Shown: positions 17,486 to 27,910, counted from the stretch's first letter. The stretch is 60,607 nt of DNA from Cyclobacteriaceae bacterium (GCA_947458585.1 CANGYY010000011.1:1-60607), one strand, 5' to 3'. Numbers and translations are program-made. The notes: generated by a model from the letters alone, not told the origin.

Positions 17486-18490
17486 CTAGTTTTCTTCTCC
17501 ATTCCGAGGCCGATACCCGGAATCTCTGAACAATTTTTTTACATCTGCCTCTCGCATCAGTTCGGGGAGGGAAAGATCCTGTTGAATGGCATATTCCTCC
17601 ACAATATTCCATCCTATCCAACGACCAATTCTGCCAGGGGCATCTTCGCTAATTGCATCTGTTGCGGGAGCTTCCCCGATGTACTTTCGGATCTCGAAGG
17701 GATTGGTTTCAAACAACAATTCGTTTTCAATAAAATGTGTCCAAATGAGGTCTTCATTGTCCCAGCAGGCCTGAATTTGTTCGGGCGTATACCCAATTAA
17801 GTATTGATCCGAAGTGCAAGGAAGGATGGATTTGACAAAGTGATAGGCCTTTCCGTAGTAGACCATTTCCGCCAAAAGCGTATTGTCTTGGGGGTCGATT
17901 TCGTTGTAGCGGGAAGAAATCGCCAGCACAATCATGGGAACGAGGTACTTTCGTTCGTATCGGGCTGCGATGTACTTGGGCAAGTCCGGTTGAAATGCAT
18001 GGTCACTGGGCAAAAAATAATCTAGACCTATCACCAAAATGTCTTCTTCTACTAGAAGATCTATACCGAAACCGGAAACGTAAGTATACACCTTAGGGGC
18101 CTTAAAGTCGGGGTAATAACTTTTCAGATAGGCAAATGCCTGTTCCAGCTCCACTTTAATATCCGAAATAGCTGCAAACTCTTTGGCTACTGCCGCATTT
18201 AAGGCCTGAAAAGTAGAATCCTGATTTGCGCGCAGCAGTTCCTGCGCCAAGGAGTCTGGATTGGGATAGGTCCCTTGCTCCATCACCTTTTCCGCTATTT
18301 CTGGGTATTTTTCAAGGAGAAACCGAAGCTCATCAGCGCTTTTTGCTGCAAAAAATTCTTGTTCCAGACGATGAATTTCTAGGTTTTCCCGTCCCTCCAG
18401 GCGCTCCTCGTCTAAGGTACAGGTGGTGTCAGAATTTTGACAAGAAAAGAGACCTAGAAATACTGCTAGAAAGAGGTATCGACGCTGCAT
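17486..18490 (-). CDS. gldB: Gliding motility lipoprotein GldB
   Basis: A 334-residue lipoprotein (MQRRYLFLAVFLGLFSC, lipobox Cys at 17). The body fits the GldB family of Bacteroidota, with the helical YPEIAEKVMEQG and FAYLKSYYPDFKAPKVYTYVSGFG stretches and a C-terminal GRIGRWIGWNIVEEYAIQQ. GldB was found as a protein needed for gliding in Flavobacterium; it is widespread in the phylum, including non-gliding species, so its presence does not prove motility. I use the ATG at 18488-18490, because the upstream in-frame start adds nine residues before the signal peptide. It is divergent from the exopolysaccharide locus. Confidence 0.85.
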   Translation of the reverse strand: MQRRYLFLAVFLGLFSCQNSDTTCTLDEERLEGRENLEIHRLEQEFFAAKSADELRFLLEKYPEIAEKVMEQGTYPNPDSLAQELLRANQDSTFQALNAAVAKEFAAISDIKVELEQAFAYLKSYYPDFKAPKVYTYVSGFGIDLLVEEDILVIGLDYFLPSDHAFQPDLPKYIAARYERKYLVPMIVLAISSRYNEIDPQDNTLLAEMVYYGKAYHFVKSILPCTSDQYLIGYTPEQIQACWDNEDLIWTHFIENELLFETNPFEIRKYIGEAPATDAISEDAPGRIGRWIGWNIVEEYAIQQDLSLPELMREADVKKLFRDSGYRPRNGEEN

Positions 18491-18640
18491 GAATGGAATT
18501 TTTTGCAAGTTAACCAAAGGAAGACAAATCTGTATCGACCGAGGCGTCTAGGTTAGGGCGAGTACTAAAGCACCAAAATCCCTCGTAATTGGTTTGAAAT
18601 GAGGGCACAAAACGGTGTCTCTTTCCGTCAAATCTGTCAA

Positions 18641-18648
18641 TACATTTG
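18641..18648 (+). promoter_or_regulatory. Candidate promoter of the exopolysaccharide locus
   Basis: TACATTTG matches TAnnTTTG exactly; a TATAAT hexamer overlaps just after it (18650-18655). It lies 70 bases before the exporter ATG, leaving a leader of about 64 nt. The rest of the 228-bp spacer between gldB and the exporter gene shows nothing else recognisable. Confidence 0.45.
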
Positions 18649-18718
18649 GTATAATTAAGAATTAAACGGATTTTTATCCATTAGATTCTACTATACCCTA
18701 CGGAATTTCCAATTCACA

Positions 18719-21307
18719 ATGAACTCTATACAAAAAATTACCTACTTTTTAGTTTTGCTCTGCCTTTTAGCGGTAGCCCCGATTGCGCTTTACGCGCAGT
18801 CCACTACCGACCTTACTGCGATTCGAGTAGATCAACTCAGTGATGATCAAATCGAGGAATTGGTCAAGCGCGCACAAGATGCCGGGCTGAGCAGTACGGA
18901 CTTTCTGATGATGGCTCAAATGCGAGGCATGCCTTCTGGAGAAGTAGAAAAACTTCGCAATAGAATTGAAGGACTTAGTGTAGGATCGAGCAAGTCTCGC
19001 TCAACCAATGCCTCCAAAAGATCCGCTCGAGAGCAAATAGACTTGAATGACATCACCCAAGGACTGATGGAAGCCCAGGAGTTGATGGAGACAGAAGAGG
19101 CAGACACCCTCCTATTTGGCAGCAAATTGTTTTTCCAGAAAAACCGCAAGCTCAGTTTTGAGCCAAGTTTGAATCAAGCTACGCCAAAAAACTACATTCT
19201 TGGCCCTGGAGACCTGCTGTATGTGGATATCTATGGACAGTCTGAGAAATATTACGAGGCAACAGTCAACCCAGAAGGATCCATCTTATTGGACAACATC
19301 GGACTAATCTCCGTTTCTGGCAAAACCATTGAAGCCGCAGAGGGAATCATCAAAAACCGAGTGGCCGCTTTTTACACAGGGCTTAGTGGATCCAATCCTA
19401 GCACCTTTCTTCAAGTCACGCTAGGGAATGTCAAAACCATCAAGGTGCATATTTTGAATGAGGTTCGCTTACCCGGAACCTTCACCCTGAGTGCTTTCTC
19501 AACGGTATTCAACGCCCTTTATGCGGCCGGAGGACCTTCCGACAACGGAACCCTACGTGCGATCCAACTGATTCGAAACAACAAGAAAATCGCTGAAATT
19601 GATGTGTATGACTTGCTTATCAATGGTACGGCAAATTTGGATGTGCAGCTCCAAGATCAAGATGTGATCTTGGTCAACCCCTATTTGGCTAGGGTGAAAA
19701 TGATTGGCGAAATTAAGCGTCCCCTGTTTTTTGAAATTACTCCTGAAGACAATTTAGAAGACCTCGTCCGCTATGCTGGCGGCTTTACAGATCTAGCCTT
19801 TAAGGACCGTATATCAATTTCCAGAATCACTGGAAATCAACGCTCCATCTCGGATGTGTATCAAAATCAACTGGGGCTTTTTAGCCTAAAGGGAGGCGAT
19901 GAGGTGACCGTAGGAAGAATTATTGACCGCTACAGCAACCGAATTCAAATTAAAGGGGCGGTGTTTAGGCCAGGAATCTTTGCTTTGGAAGCGGGACTTA
20001 CGCTGACCCAGTTGATCAAGAATGCAGATGGCCTAAAAGGCGATGCCTACACCCAGCGGGCCAGCATTTTGAGAACAAAAGGAGACCTCAGTTCAGAAGT
20101 ATTGGAAGTAAATCTTCAAGCAGTGATGGAAGGGCGCCAAGCAGATGTGGTTTTACAACGGGAAGATGTAATTCGTATTTCTAGCATTTATGATGTGCAA
20201 AACGAACGTTACATCCAAATTCTAGGAGAAGTCAAGCGACCTGGAACCTATCCTTATGCTGTAGGAATGACACCAGAAGAATTGATTTTGACTGCAGGAG
20301 GGCTCCAAGAATCCGCCAACTTAAATGACATTGAAATCGCCAGAAGGCTGGAAGATTCAGATGGGGGCACCCTTTCAGACATTCTGACCACAGCTGTCAA
20401 TCCCGACCTATCCTTCAATCCGAATGCCATTGCTTTGATGCCTTTTGATCAAGTAATCGTGCGCAAGCGGGCCAATTTTACCATGCAGCGGCTCGTGTCG
20501 GTTGAAGGTCAAGTAAATTCTCCTGGCATTTTTGCTATCCAAACAAGTGTAGATCGAATCTCCGACCTAGTCAAACGTGCAGGAGGGGTCAACCAATTTG
20601 CCTATACCAAAGGGGCAACACTCATTCGAAAGACGGAGTTTTTCAACACAGAATCCGAACAGGTTCGTAGACAGAAAAATTTAGAGGCCCTTCGCCTAGT
20701 GCTGAAGGAAAATCCCACCAATGCGGAAGCGCAGGAGGAATTATTGAAGCGCCTCTTTAGAGATTTACCTCAAGAAAAAGTGGAGAAAAAAGACTCCATT
20801 GCCAACGATGCCAAGCGAGAGTCTTTGGATCAAATTGCGGCAGAAACCCCAGGCGTAGCCGTAAAAATCAAAGAATCGGAAGCCGTAGCCATCAACCTCG
20901 AAAAAATTCTTGCCAATCCTGGCTCTGAGGAAGATTTGGTGCTCGAAGAGGGAGACATCCTCAATGTACCCAAGCTCCTACAGACTGTTCGACTACGGGG
21001 AGACGTGGTCTATCCGACGACTTTAAGACACGAGCAAGGCCGCGGACTTCGGTTTTACATCAATGGAGCAGGTGGTTTTGATAGACGCGCCAATCGCAAA
21101 CAAACCTACGTGGTCTATGCCAATGGTGCCGTCAAGCGTACGAAAGGGGTTTTGGGAATTCGCAGCTACCCTATAGTAGAGCCTGGCGCTGAAGTGATCA
21201 TTCCAAGCAAAGGTCCTAAAACGCCACTGCGTTTAGGAGAGCTGGTGGGAGTCACCACTGGACTGGCCACATTGGCCTTAGTACTCTCTCAAATCAACCA
21301 ACAGTAA
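18719..21307 (+). CDS. Polysaccharide export outer-membrane protein with SLBB repeats (Wza-like)
   Basis: An 862-residue protein with a signal peptide (ITYFLVLLCLLAVAPIALYAQ), a Poly_export domain (YILGPGDLLYVDIYGQSEK near residue 157) and about six SLBB-like units, recognisable by the recurring G-E/A-V-x-x-P-G-x-F-x-L...L-I-x-x-A-G-G pattern (for example ILNEVRLPGTFTL, MIGEIKRPLFFEI, IKGAVFRPGIFAL, ILGEVKRPGTYPY, VEGQVNSPGIFAI). E. coli Wza has about 380 residues and two such units, so this is the long form common in Bacteroidota. A hydrophobic segment near the C-terminus (GELVGVTTGLATLALVLS) may span a membrane. It forms the periplasm-spanning channel for the polymer and opens the locus. 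Confidence 0.92.
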   Translation: MNSIQKITYFLVLLCLLAVAPIALYAQSTTDLTAIRVDQLSDDQIEELVKRAQDAGLSSTDFLMMAQMRGMPSGEVEKLRNRIEGLSVGSSKSRSTNASKRSAREQIDLNDITQGLMEAQELMETEEADTLLFGSKLFFQKNRKLSFEPSLNQATPKNYILGPGDLLYVDIYGQSEKYYEATVNPEGSILLDNIGLISVSGKTIEAAEGIIKNRVAAFYTGLSGSNPSTFLQVTLGNVKTIKVHILNEVRLPGTFTLSAFSTVFNALYAAGGPSDNGTLRAIQLIRNNKKIAEIDVYDLLINGTANLDVQLQDQDVILVNPYLARVKMIGEIKRPLFFEITPEDNLEDLVRYAGGFTDLAFKDRISISRITGNQRSISDVYQNQLGLFSLKGGDEVTVGRIIDRYSNRIQIKGAVFRPGIFALEAGLTLTQLIKNADGLKGDAYTQRASILRTKGDLSSEVLEVNLQAVMEGRQADVVLQREDVIRISSIYDVQNERYIQILGEVKRPGTYPYAVGMTPEELILTAGGLQESANLNDIEIARRLEDSDGGTLSDILTTAVNPDLSFNPNAIALMPFDQVIVRKRANFTMQRLVSVEGQVNSPGIFAIQTSVDRISDLVKRAGGVNQFAYTKGATLIRKTEFFNTESEQVRRQKNLEALRLVLKENPTNAEAQEELLKRLFRDLPQEKVEKKDSIANDAKRESLDQIAAETPGVAVKIKESEAVAINLEKILANPGSEEDLVLEEGDILNVPKLLQTVRLRGDVVYPTTLRHEQGRGLRFYINGAGGFDRRANRKQTYVVYANGAVKRTKGVLGIRSYPIVEPGAEVIIPSKGPKTPLRLGELVGVTTGLATLALVLSQINQQ

Positions 21308-21312
21308 TCCCA

Positions 21313-22380
21313 ATGAGCGGAACATCTCACTTTTCTAATTCCCAATTTACCTTGAAAGAGGTGGTACAAAACTTGATCAGTTGGGTCAAATTTTTCAGCT
21401 CCAAGTGGAAAATTCTCCTGCTATCCCTTGTTCTAGGGGTTGGGATGGGTGCTGGCTATTCTCAGCTAAAAGATCCTGTTTTTTATGCTGAAACATCTTT
21501 TGTTTTGGAGGAAGAAGGAATGGGTGGCATTGGTCAAATGTCAGGGATCGCTAGCCTTCTTGGGGTTAATTTGGGCGGCATAGGAGGAACAAATGGACTT
21601 TTTCAAGGGGACAACATCATGGAGCTCTACCGCTCGGACCGAATGCTGGAAGAAACCCTCTTGAGTCCCTTTAGCGAAGAAAGTTTGTTGATCGATCGGT
21701 TTATTGAATTCGAAGAGTTAGAAAACAAATGGGCCTCCAGCATTGATTTGTCGGCATTGACTTTTTCCAGTTCCAAAGAAAATCATGGGGTCAAACAGGA
21801 CTCGGTAATCAAGGAAATCGCCAAGATTATCCGAGAAAAACAATTGGTTGTAGTCAAACCAGATCGGAAATTGAGTATTATTCAGGTCAATGTCTCTTCT
21901 AAAGACGAGGCTTTCGCGAAGCTTTTCAACGAAACGCTAGTAAGCAAAGTGAATACCTTTTACTTGGAGACCAAAACCAAAAAAACAGGGGAAAACCTCC
22001 GTATTTTACAAATTCAGGCAGACTCGGTACGTGCGATTCTTGATCAAAGCCTAGGCACCTTGGCGGCTGAACAAGACCGCATTCCTAATGCAAATCCCCT
22101 GCTTAGTACCGCAACCGTCAATGGGCGACGAAAGCAGGTGGATGTACAAACCAGCGCAGCGGTTTTCCAAGAGATTGTGAAAAATTTGGAGATGGCTAAA
22201 ATCAACCACCGTATCAACACTCCCTTAATTCAATTGATTGATTCCCCAACCTTTCCCTTGAAACGAACTGAAGTCCGCTTGGTGAAGGGTATGGTTTTTG
22301 GTGCCATCTTCTTTGGTATCTTAGCCCTTAGCTTTCTATACCTGAGAAGAATCTATCAAAAGCATTTGCAGGAAGTCTAA
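21313..22380 (+). CDS. Wzz-type chain-length determinant protein
   Basis: A 355-residue inner-membrane protein with two membrane helices, near residues 33-52 (WKILLLSLVLGVGMGAGYS) and 320-340 (MVFGAIFFGILALSFLYL), enclosing a helical periplasmic domain. This is the polysaccharide co-polymerase layout. The C-terminal tyrosine-kinase domain found in Wzc is absent, and no separate BY-kinase gene is in the locus. It should set polymer chain length together with the polymerase at 24580-25971 and link to the outer-membrane exporter, whose gene ends 5 bp upstream. Confidence 0.85.
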   Translation: MSGTSHFSNSQFTLKEVVQNLISWVKFFSSKWKILLLSLVLGVGMGAGYSQLKDPVFYAETSFVLEEEGMGGIGQMSGIASLLGVNLGGIGGTNGLFQGDNIMELYRSDRMLEETLLSPFSEESLLIDRFIEFEELENKWASSIDLSALTFSSSKENHGVKQDSVIKEIAKIIREKQLVVVKPDRKLSIIQVNVSSKDEAFAKLFNETLVSKVNTFYLETKTKKTGENLRILQIQADSVRAILDQSLGTLAAEQDRIPNANPLLSTATVNGRRKQVDVQTSAAVFQEIVKNLEMAKINHRINTPLIQLIDSPTFPLKRTEVRLVKGMVFGAIFFGILALSFLYLRRIYQKHLQEV

Positions 22381-22392
22381 ACCAAAGCTTCC

Positions 22393-23685
22393 ATGTTTGA
22401 TAAAATCAATCTGTTGATCCCATTTGGGAATTTTGTCCGGAATAAGTCTCTCCAGAACTTTCTTTTTCTGGCGCTGATTCAGTCCTCAACAGTCTTGATT
22501 TCCATCATTTCCATGCCCCTGCTCATTCAAAGCATCGGAGCAGAGCAATTTGGCTGGGTCAACCTGTCCCTTTCTGTCATCATTGTCTTCAATATTCTGG
22601 TAGGGTTTGGGTTCAACTTGAGCGCCCCTAGAGAAGTGGCCATCAACCAATCCAATAAAGCGGAACTCTCCCAGTTGGTGTCGAATGTGTTCTCTGCCAA
22701 ACTTATTTTAGCCACTCTTTCCACAGGAGTGATTCTGCTCGGGGCGTATGGATTCAACCTGTTTGAGGGGTATCGTCACATTTTGGCGCTTTCCGTTTTC
22801 TTGCTTTTTTCGGAAGCGAGCTTTCCCCTTTGGTTTTTTCAAGGGATGGAAAAAATGAAGTTGGTCTCAGTAGCCACCATCTTTTCCAAACTCTTGTTTT
22901 TAATGGGAATTGTATTGGTTATCCACAGACCTGAAGAAAGTCAATGGGTAAATTTTCTGCTCGGAATTTCTGGTTTAGGAGTCAATCTCTGCCTTCTGCT
23001 TTATATACACACGATCTTAGACATTCGGTTTTTTAGCCCTCAGTTTTCCTCCATTTGGAAAACCCTAAATGACAATGTGCTCCTGTTTTTTAGTAACCTT
23101 GCCAGCCATATTTCCATCAATGGGGGCCTGATTATTTTGAGTTTTTTTGCAAGCGCTTCCACACTTGGGATGTACAGTTTGGCAGAGCGCGTGGTTATGA
23201 TACTAAGGCTATTTCCGGCCCTCATCATTCAGGCAATATTTTCCAATTCCTCCAAACTTTTCCAAGAAGACCAAGCCTCCTTTTTTTCCTTTCTCAAAAA
23301 AGTGTATTTCGGCACCCTTGGCATTGGAGCGTTGATTAGCATCGCTACCTATCTTGCTGCGCCTTGGATCATTCAGGTGCTTTCCCGTGGACAGCTAGGC
23401 GATGCCGTAAATTACCTTCGCTTACTAGCCCCCATTCCTTTTTTGGCTTCTCTCAATGTGGGCAACGTGACGATTCTCCTGGTAACCAATCTACGGGACT
23501 TACTTTTCCGTGCTAGCTGGATGTTTTGTGCCTACATGCTCTGTGCTTCTACCCTGCTCACCCATTACTTTGGAGGAGTAGGCCTGTGTTACGGTATTTT
23601 GAGTACCGAACTCATGGTCTTTTTCATCTGCTTGTTTCTTTTGTATCGCCACAAAAAAGACCTCTTGTATGGCTTCTACTCCTGA
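22393..23685 (+). CDS. Polysaccharide flippase (Wzx, MATE/MOP superfamily)
   Basis: A 430-residue protein made almost entirely of membrane helices, about twelve. The opening segment FLFLALIQSSTVLISIISMPLLIQSIGAEQFG, with its GxxxFG turn before helix 2, is typical of Polysacc_synt flippases, which move undecaprenyl-linked repeat units across the inner membrane. The gene starts 12 bp after the Wzz gene and its 3' end overlaps the next glycosyltransferase gene by 17 bp, so the locus is one transcript. Substrate specificity cannot be deduced. Confidence 0.88.
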   Translation: MFDKINLLIPFGNFVRNKSLQNFLFLALIQSSTVLISIISMPLLIQSIGAEQFGWVNLSLSVIIVFNILVGFGFNLSAPREVAINQSNKAELSQLVSNVFSAKLILATLSTGVILLGAYGFNLFEGYRHILALSVFLLFSEASFPLWFFQGMEKMKLVSVATIFSKLLFLMGIVLVIHRPEESQWVNFLLGISGLGVNLCLLLYIHTILDIRFFSPQFSSIWKTLNDNVLLFFSNLASHISINGGLIILSFFASASTLGMYSLAERVVMILRLFPALIIQAIFSNSSKLFQEDQASFFSFLKKVYFGTLGIGALISIATYLAAPWIIQVLSRGQLGDAVNYLRLLAPIPFLASLNVGNVTILLVTNLRDLLFRASWMFCAYMLCASTLLTHYFGGVGLCYGILSTELMVFFICLFLLYRHKKDLLYGFYS

Positions 23686-24589
23686 GTCTTCGGTAGCGAT
23701 TATCTTGGTCAATTGGAATGGATTTGCCTACACCAAGGCCTGTCTGGAATCCTTAGAAAAGGCAAATAGCCCGGTATTCCAAGTCGTTTTGGTGGATAAT
23801 GCCTCCCAAGAGCCGGAAGGAGAGCGCCTCAAATCACTCTTTCCTCAACTTCATTTGATTGCCAATTCCGAAAACTTGGGCTTTACAGGAGGAAATAATG
23901 TGGGCATCCGCTATGCTTTGGCGCAAGGGTTTGATCAGGTGCTTTTGCTCAACAACGATACCCTTGTAGATCCTAACTTTTTGAACCAGCTCCAGGCTTG
24001 TTTACAAAAACCAGGTTATGGGGTAGCCCAACCTCTGATTTGCTTTTCTAAGGACACAAAAACGCTTTGGAGCGCGGGAGGCAAATGGAATTCTTTGCTC
24101 GGAAGAGCGATCACTTTGGGAGACCGAATGCCGCTGTCCCGTTACCACGCAAAAAGTCCGGAACTCGATTGGGCCACGGGCTGCTGCATGCTGGTAACTA
24201 GGGAGGTATTGCTACAGGTAGGGCTACTACCTGAACCCTATTTTGCGTATTTTGAAGATGTGGAATGGAGCCTAAGGATTCGAAAAGCTGGGTTTAAGAT
24301 TGGCATAGCCGAACATGCAGTGATCTACCATGAGGCCGGGGCGGCTTCCAAAAAACAACATGCAGAAGGCACGCTCAGCCCAAAAGTGTTTTATTTCCAT
24401 GTTCGCAACCAACTCTTTCTTATTCGGGAGCAACAGGTGTATTTGGGTTTTCCCTACCACTTGATTCGATTTGCGTTTTGGGGGGCCTACTTCCTGATTC
24501 GCGGGCGATTCCAAAAACTGTCGGCCGTGTTCCAGGGTCTAAAGCATGGTTTACTTGTCCCACTTAATCCAGAAAAGAAATGGCTTTAG
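23669..24589 (+). CDS. Family 2 glycosyltransferase (rhamnosyltransferase-like)
   Basis: A 306-residue inverting GT-A enzyme. The N-terminus VAIILVNWNGFAYTKACLESL binds the nucleotide, VLVDNAS and LLLNNDTLVDPNFL (the DxD-equivalent) coordinate the metal-sugar-nucleotide, and FAYFEDVEWSLRIRKAGFKIG is the acceptor-site ED motif. This form is frequent among WbbL-like rhamnosyl- and other deoxyhexose transferases. The C-terminal 60 residues carry a hydrophobic or amphipathic helix that may attach to the membrane. The ATG lies inside the end of the flippase gene. Confidence 0.9.
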   Translation: MASTPESSVAIILVNWNGFAYTKACLESLEKANSPVFQVVLVDNASQEPEGERLKSLFPQLHLIANSENLGFTGGNNVGIRYALAQGFDQVLLLNNDTLVDPNFLNQLQACLQKPGYGVAQPLICFSKDTKTLWSAGGKWNSLLGRAITLGDRMPLSRYHAKSPELDWATGCCMLVTREVLLQVGLLPEPYFAYFEDVEWSLRIRKAGFKIGIAEHAVIYHEAGAASKKQHAEGTLSPKVFYFHVRNQLFLIREQQVYLGFPYHLIRFAFWGAYFLIRGRFQKLSAVFQGLKHGLLVPLNPEKKWL

Positions 24590-25971
24590 CTGCATTTTTT
24601 ATGCTGACCTTGGGATTGGTATTGGGGTTCCTTTGGACTTTACAAGAGATGATTGGTAAGGGAAAGTGGGCCTATTTCATCTTTTTCTTGGCGGGCTACT
24701 TACCGATCTACATTACTTTTTTGAGTTTGACCTACCTGACGACCCGATCCGAAGAATTAGTCACTTTATTTCAAGCAACGAAAGAAGTTGTAGTAGCCAT
24801 TGCTTTGGTAGTCGCCCTACTTTTTCAAAAAAATCCAACGGACTACCCTTTTCGACCTCAAGGTACGGATTGGTGGATGGGCGGGTTTTTAATTTTAGGA
24901 TTTGGCTACTTGGTGTTGCCAATTGGAGAGGTGCCCTTTCTGACCAAGGCCTTTTACTTCAAAGGAATACTTTTGCCGGGATTGACCTACTTTTTAGGAA
25001 GAAACACTCGATTTGAAGATGGAGAAGTCTACCGCCTCTTTTCGATGATATTTGGTGTTGCTGTTCTTGCCTTTCTGGTCAATTTGATTGAGCAATTTGT
25101 GCTCCAAGCGCACCTCCAGCAGCACACCGGTTATTCGCTCTACAATCTTGTCATCAACAACATTGACCCTAGCGGAAATTTTGGGTTAACCTGGACCTTC
25201 GAAACTCAGGCCGTCACCAAGCGATTGGCTTCGTTTTTTTCAGATCCCTTGGAGTTGGCAAGTTCCGTGCTTTTAGGTTTTGCCGCTGGATTAATCTGGT
25301 TTTTGACTTCCAAAAGAGAGGAAGGTTTTCCATACATTCTAGTCATGCTCTGCTCCATGGGTAGTCTGTTTTTCTCAAGTTCAAGGGCCGCATTTGGCGC
25401 TTTTTTTATCATGCTGTTTTTTATTGCAGTGATTTTTAGGCTCTATCGGTTGATTCTATTTGCATTCAGTCTCGTCACCGCATTTGTCATCTTCGTCGTA
25501 TTCTTTGCCTCTGAAGACTTCTATTATTTCGTAATCGATACGCTGACATTCCAAAATGCCTCCAGCGTTGGCCATGTATTGGAATGGATAACTGCCCTTG
25601 AATCCATGATCGAAAATCCTTTGGGCGTCGGGTTGGCCATGAGTGGTAATTCTGGTAGCGTCACCGATGAAGCAAGGATCGGCGGAGAAAATCAATTTCT
25701 GATTTATGGGGTGCAGATGGGTTTTTTAGGGATGTTTTTATACATTATTATTTTGGGACTTTCCATTAGCCACAGCATAAAGGTTTTTAGAGGTACCGAC
25801 AATGTCATGACGGCCCGAATTGCATTTACCGCTGCAGCTGTAAAAACAGGGCTATTATTGCCCCTTTTCACTGCCAATGCAGAACTTTATGCCTATGTCA
25901 ATTGGATCACCTGGTGGATGGTAGGATATGCGATGAACGAATACTCCAAAATCAACCATGGGAAAGCATAG
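24580..25971 (+). CDS. O-antigen polymerase/ligase-like membrane protein (Wzy candidate)
   Basis: A 463-residue protein with about ten to twelve membrane helices and a larger loop between the later helices containing DPLELASSVLLGFAAG and FSSSRAAFGAFFIMLFF, the SRxAF/G pattern found in Wzy_C (O-antigen ligase) proteins. In a Wzx/Wzy locus it is the probable polymerase that joins repeat units on the periplasmic side. It overlaps the preceding gene by 10 bp and the following by 14 bp. Wzy and WaaL cannot be separated by sequence; the position favours polymerase. Confidence 0.8.
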   Translation: MALAAFFMLTLGLVLGFLWTLQEMIGKGKWAYFIFFLAGYLPIYITFLSLTYLTTRSEELVTLFQATKEVVVAIALVVALLFQKNPTDYPFRPQGTDWWMGGFLILGFGYLVLPIGEVPFLTKAFYFKGILLPGLTYFLGRNTRFEDGEVYRLFSMIFGVAVLAFLVNLIEQFVLQAHLQQHTGYSLYNLVINNIDPSGNFGLTWTFETQAVTKRLASFFSDPLELASSVLLGFAAGLIWFLTSKREEGFPYILVMLCSMGSLFFSSSRAAFGAFFIMLFFIAVIFRLYRLILFAFSLVTAFVIFVVFFASEDFYYFVIDTLTFQNASSVGHVLEWITALESMIENPLGVGLAMSGNSGSVTDEARIGGENQFLIYGVQMGFLGMFLYIIILGLSISHSIKVFRGTDNVMTARIAFTAAAVKTGLLLPLFTANAELYAYVNWITWWMVGYAMNEYSKINHGKA

Positions 25972-27094
25972 GCCAAAAGTAGTAGTGGATGTGTTTTACC
26001 TGTATGTGGCGCAAACAGGGATCAGAACCTATATGGTTACGCTATGCGAGGAGATTCTCAAAAAAAACAACAGGAATTTTGACTATGTCATCAGCCCCAA
26101 TTACCAGAAAGTAAAGCAAAATCAATTCTTTCGGGGAAAAACGGCCAAGTGGAAAAACCTCCTCTTTCAGGTTCTCTATTTCTTCAGGAAACAGGTGGTA
26201 TTGCCGATTCTCTCTTATTTCCACCAAGCAGCTCTCGTCTTCAGTCCTGACATTTTAAGTCCGATTTTCGCTAAGGGGAAAAAAGTTTCCGTCGTCCATG
26301 ACACGTTTTTTTGGGATAATCCTGAGCATTACCAGTCTCTTTGGCTGAAGTATTACCTCTATTTTTTAGAAAAAGGGTTGCAGAAAAATGGGGAAATCAT
26401 CACGATAACTCATTTTTCAAAATCGCGGCTACAAGAATTGGCCCCTTTCAAATCTATTCCTATTCAGGTGGTTTATGAAGCTTCTGGGCTTTCGGAAAAC
26501 TCGGACCTTTCGCTTTTGCAATCGACTACACAAGCACCCTATTTTCTTCATGTAGGGGTATTGGAGAAAAGGAAAAACCTGGGCTTACTAATCCAGGCAT
26601 TTGATAAACTCACAAGAATGGCGGGCTATGAATCCATTCGTTTGGTGTTGGTAGGACAAAGAGGCCCCAGAGAAACTTTAGATGATTACGATCATTTGGT
26701 TGACTTGGTCACAACCTTGGGACTGACTAATAAAGTTGATTTCACGGGATATGTAAGCCAAGATCTATTGGCTTCTTATTTCAAAAATGCCTTGGGATAT
26801 GTGTTCCCTTCGGCAAATGAGGGATTTGGATTGCCGGTATTGGAAGCGTTCTCTTTTGGGCTACCAGTTATCATTTCACGACAGGGGGCTTTAATGGAGG
26901 TGGCAGGTGATGCTGCTTTGATTTTGGAAAACAATGATGGGGACTCTCTTTTTCAGTCTATGAAACTTTTGGCCGATGATCCTAATCTAAGAAAGGAATT
27001 GGGTGAAAAGGGGAGAATCAGGTTGCAGGAATTTTCCGCGGAGAAGTTTTTCCTATCTTTGGAACAGGCCTTTAAAGAAATTTTGAATGGGTAA
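25958..27094 (+). CDS. Family 4 glycosyltransferase
   Basis: A 378-residue GT-B retaining transferase. The N-terminal half includes [18 protein letters not shown] (acceptor side) and [16 protein letters not shown]; the C-terminal half has [21 protein letters not shown], typical of the Glycos_transf_1 domain, then [22 protein letters not shown], whose EGFGLP...E is the EX7E motif that binds the donor diphosphate. It resembles mannosyl/rhamnosyl transferases such as WbpY-like enzymes. It overlaps both neighbours, so it belongs to the operon. Confidence 0.9.
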   Translation: MGKHRPKVVVDVFYLYVAQTGIRTYMVTLCEEILKKNNRNFDYVISPNYQKVKQNQFFRGKTAKWKNLLFQVLYFFRKQVVLPILSYFHQAALVFSPDILSPIFAKGKKVSVVHDTFFWDNPEHYQSLWLKYYLYFLEKGLQKNGEIITITHFSKSRLQELAPFKSIPIQVVYEASGLSENSDLSLLQSTTQAPYFLHVGVLEKRKNLGLLIQAFDKLTRMAGYESIRLVLVGQRGPRETLDDYDHLVDLVTTLGLTNKVDFTGYVSQDLLASYFKNALGYVFPSANEGFGLPVLEAFSFGLPVIISRQGALMEVAGDAALILENNDGDSLFQSMKLLADDPNLRKELGEKGRIRLQEFSAEKFFLSLEQAFKEILNG

Positions 27095-27794
27095 TTTTCT
27101 CGGCAACACCCTCTCCAAACTTACCGGAATTGACCTTAGCAACCGCTTTGGAAAAGATTGGGATTTACCTTCAACCTTGGGCGTGATGGTACGAATGGGG
27201 GTTTGGGCGACTAGAGGCTTGCTCGTGCGATGGCGCTTTAAACGTACCAAAGGGCTGTTTTTAGTTGGAAAAGGGGTAACCATCAGACAGGCTTCCTACA
27301 TCCATGTTGGACGTAATTTTACTGCTCAAGACCACTGCGAAATAAATGGGCTTTCTCAAAAAGGATTGATTTTTGGAGATAAGGTGAGTATCGGAAGTTA
27401 TGCCATTATCCGTCCTACCAACCTCTATGGAGGCGAAGCCGGAGTAGGATTGAAGGTTGGGAACAACAGCAGCATTGGCCCATATACTTACATTGGCTGC
27501 TCCGGCTATATTGAGATCGGAGATAATGTCATGATTTCCCCGAGAGTGAGCATTTACTCAGAAAACCATAATTTTTCTAAAACAGATCTCCCCATGATCG
27601 AACAGGGGGTTAATCGTTCTTTTGTTAAAATCGAAGACGATTGTTGGATAGCCGCCAATTCCGTCATTCTTTCGGGAGTAACGGTAGGGAAAGGGTCCAT
27701 TGTGGCTGCAGGGGCCGTGGTCACCAAAGATGTTCCTCCCTTTAGCATTGTGGCAGGAAATCCTGCCCAAGTGATCAAAAGCAGAAACACCTAA
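27087..27794 (+). CDS. Left-handed beta-helix acyltransferase (WbbJ/LbetaH type)
   Basis: A 235-residue protein of hexapeptide repeats: [40 protein letters not shown] and [13 protein letters not shown], followed by the active-site loop [12 protein letters not shown] with the histidine conserved in these acetyltransferases and the closing [32 protein letters not shown]. It probably O-acetylates a sugar of the repeat unit with acetyl-CoA. The first 60 residues are atypical and contain a hydrophobic/basic stretch ([20 protein letters not shown]). Overlaps the preceding gene by 8 bp. A 159-bp gap follows. Confidence 0.88.
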   Translation: MGNFLGNTLSKLTGIDLSNRFGKDWDLPSTLGVMVRMGVWATRGLLVRWRFKRTKGLFLVGKGVTIRQASYIHVGRNFTAQDHCEINGLSQKGLIFGDKVSIGSYAIIRPTNLYGGEAGVGLKVGNNSSIGPYTYIGCSGYIEIGDNVMISPRVSIYSENHNFSKTDLPMIEQGVNRSFVKIEDDCWIAANSVILSGVTVGKGSIVAAGAVVTKDVPPFSIVAGNPAQVIKSRNT

Positions 27795-27902
27795 ATTGGA
27801 GCGTTCAAGGTCTGAATAAAGCGAGAGCTAAAGACATTAAACTAGAATGAAACTCCCTTCATTTTGTAATTCACTGAATAGTAAAGCGGTGATTTTTTCA
27901 AC

Positions 27903-27910
27903 TAGATTTG
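27903..27910 (+). promoter_or_regulatory. Internal promoter candidate of the exopolysaccharide locus
   Basis: TAGATTTG matches TAnnTTTG; it sits in the only long gap inside the locus, 44 bases before the next ATG. It could give the last two glycosyltransferase genes independent transcription. Confidence 0.4.
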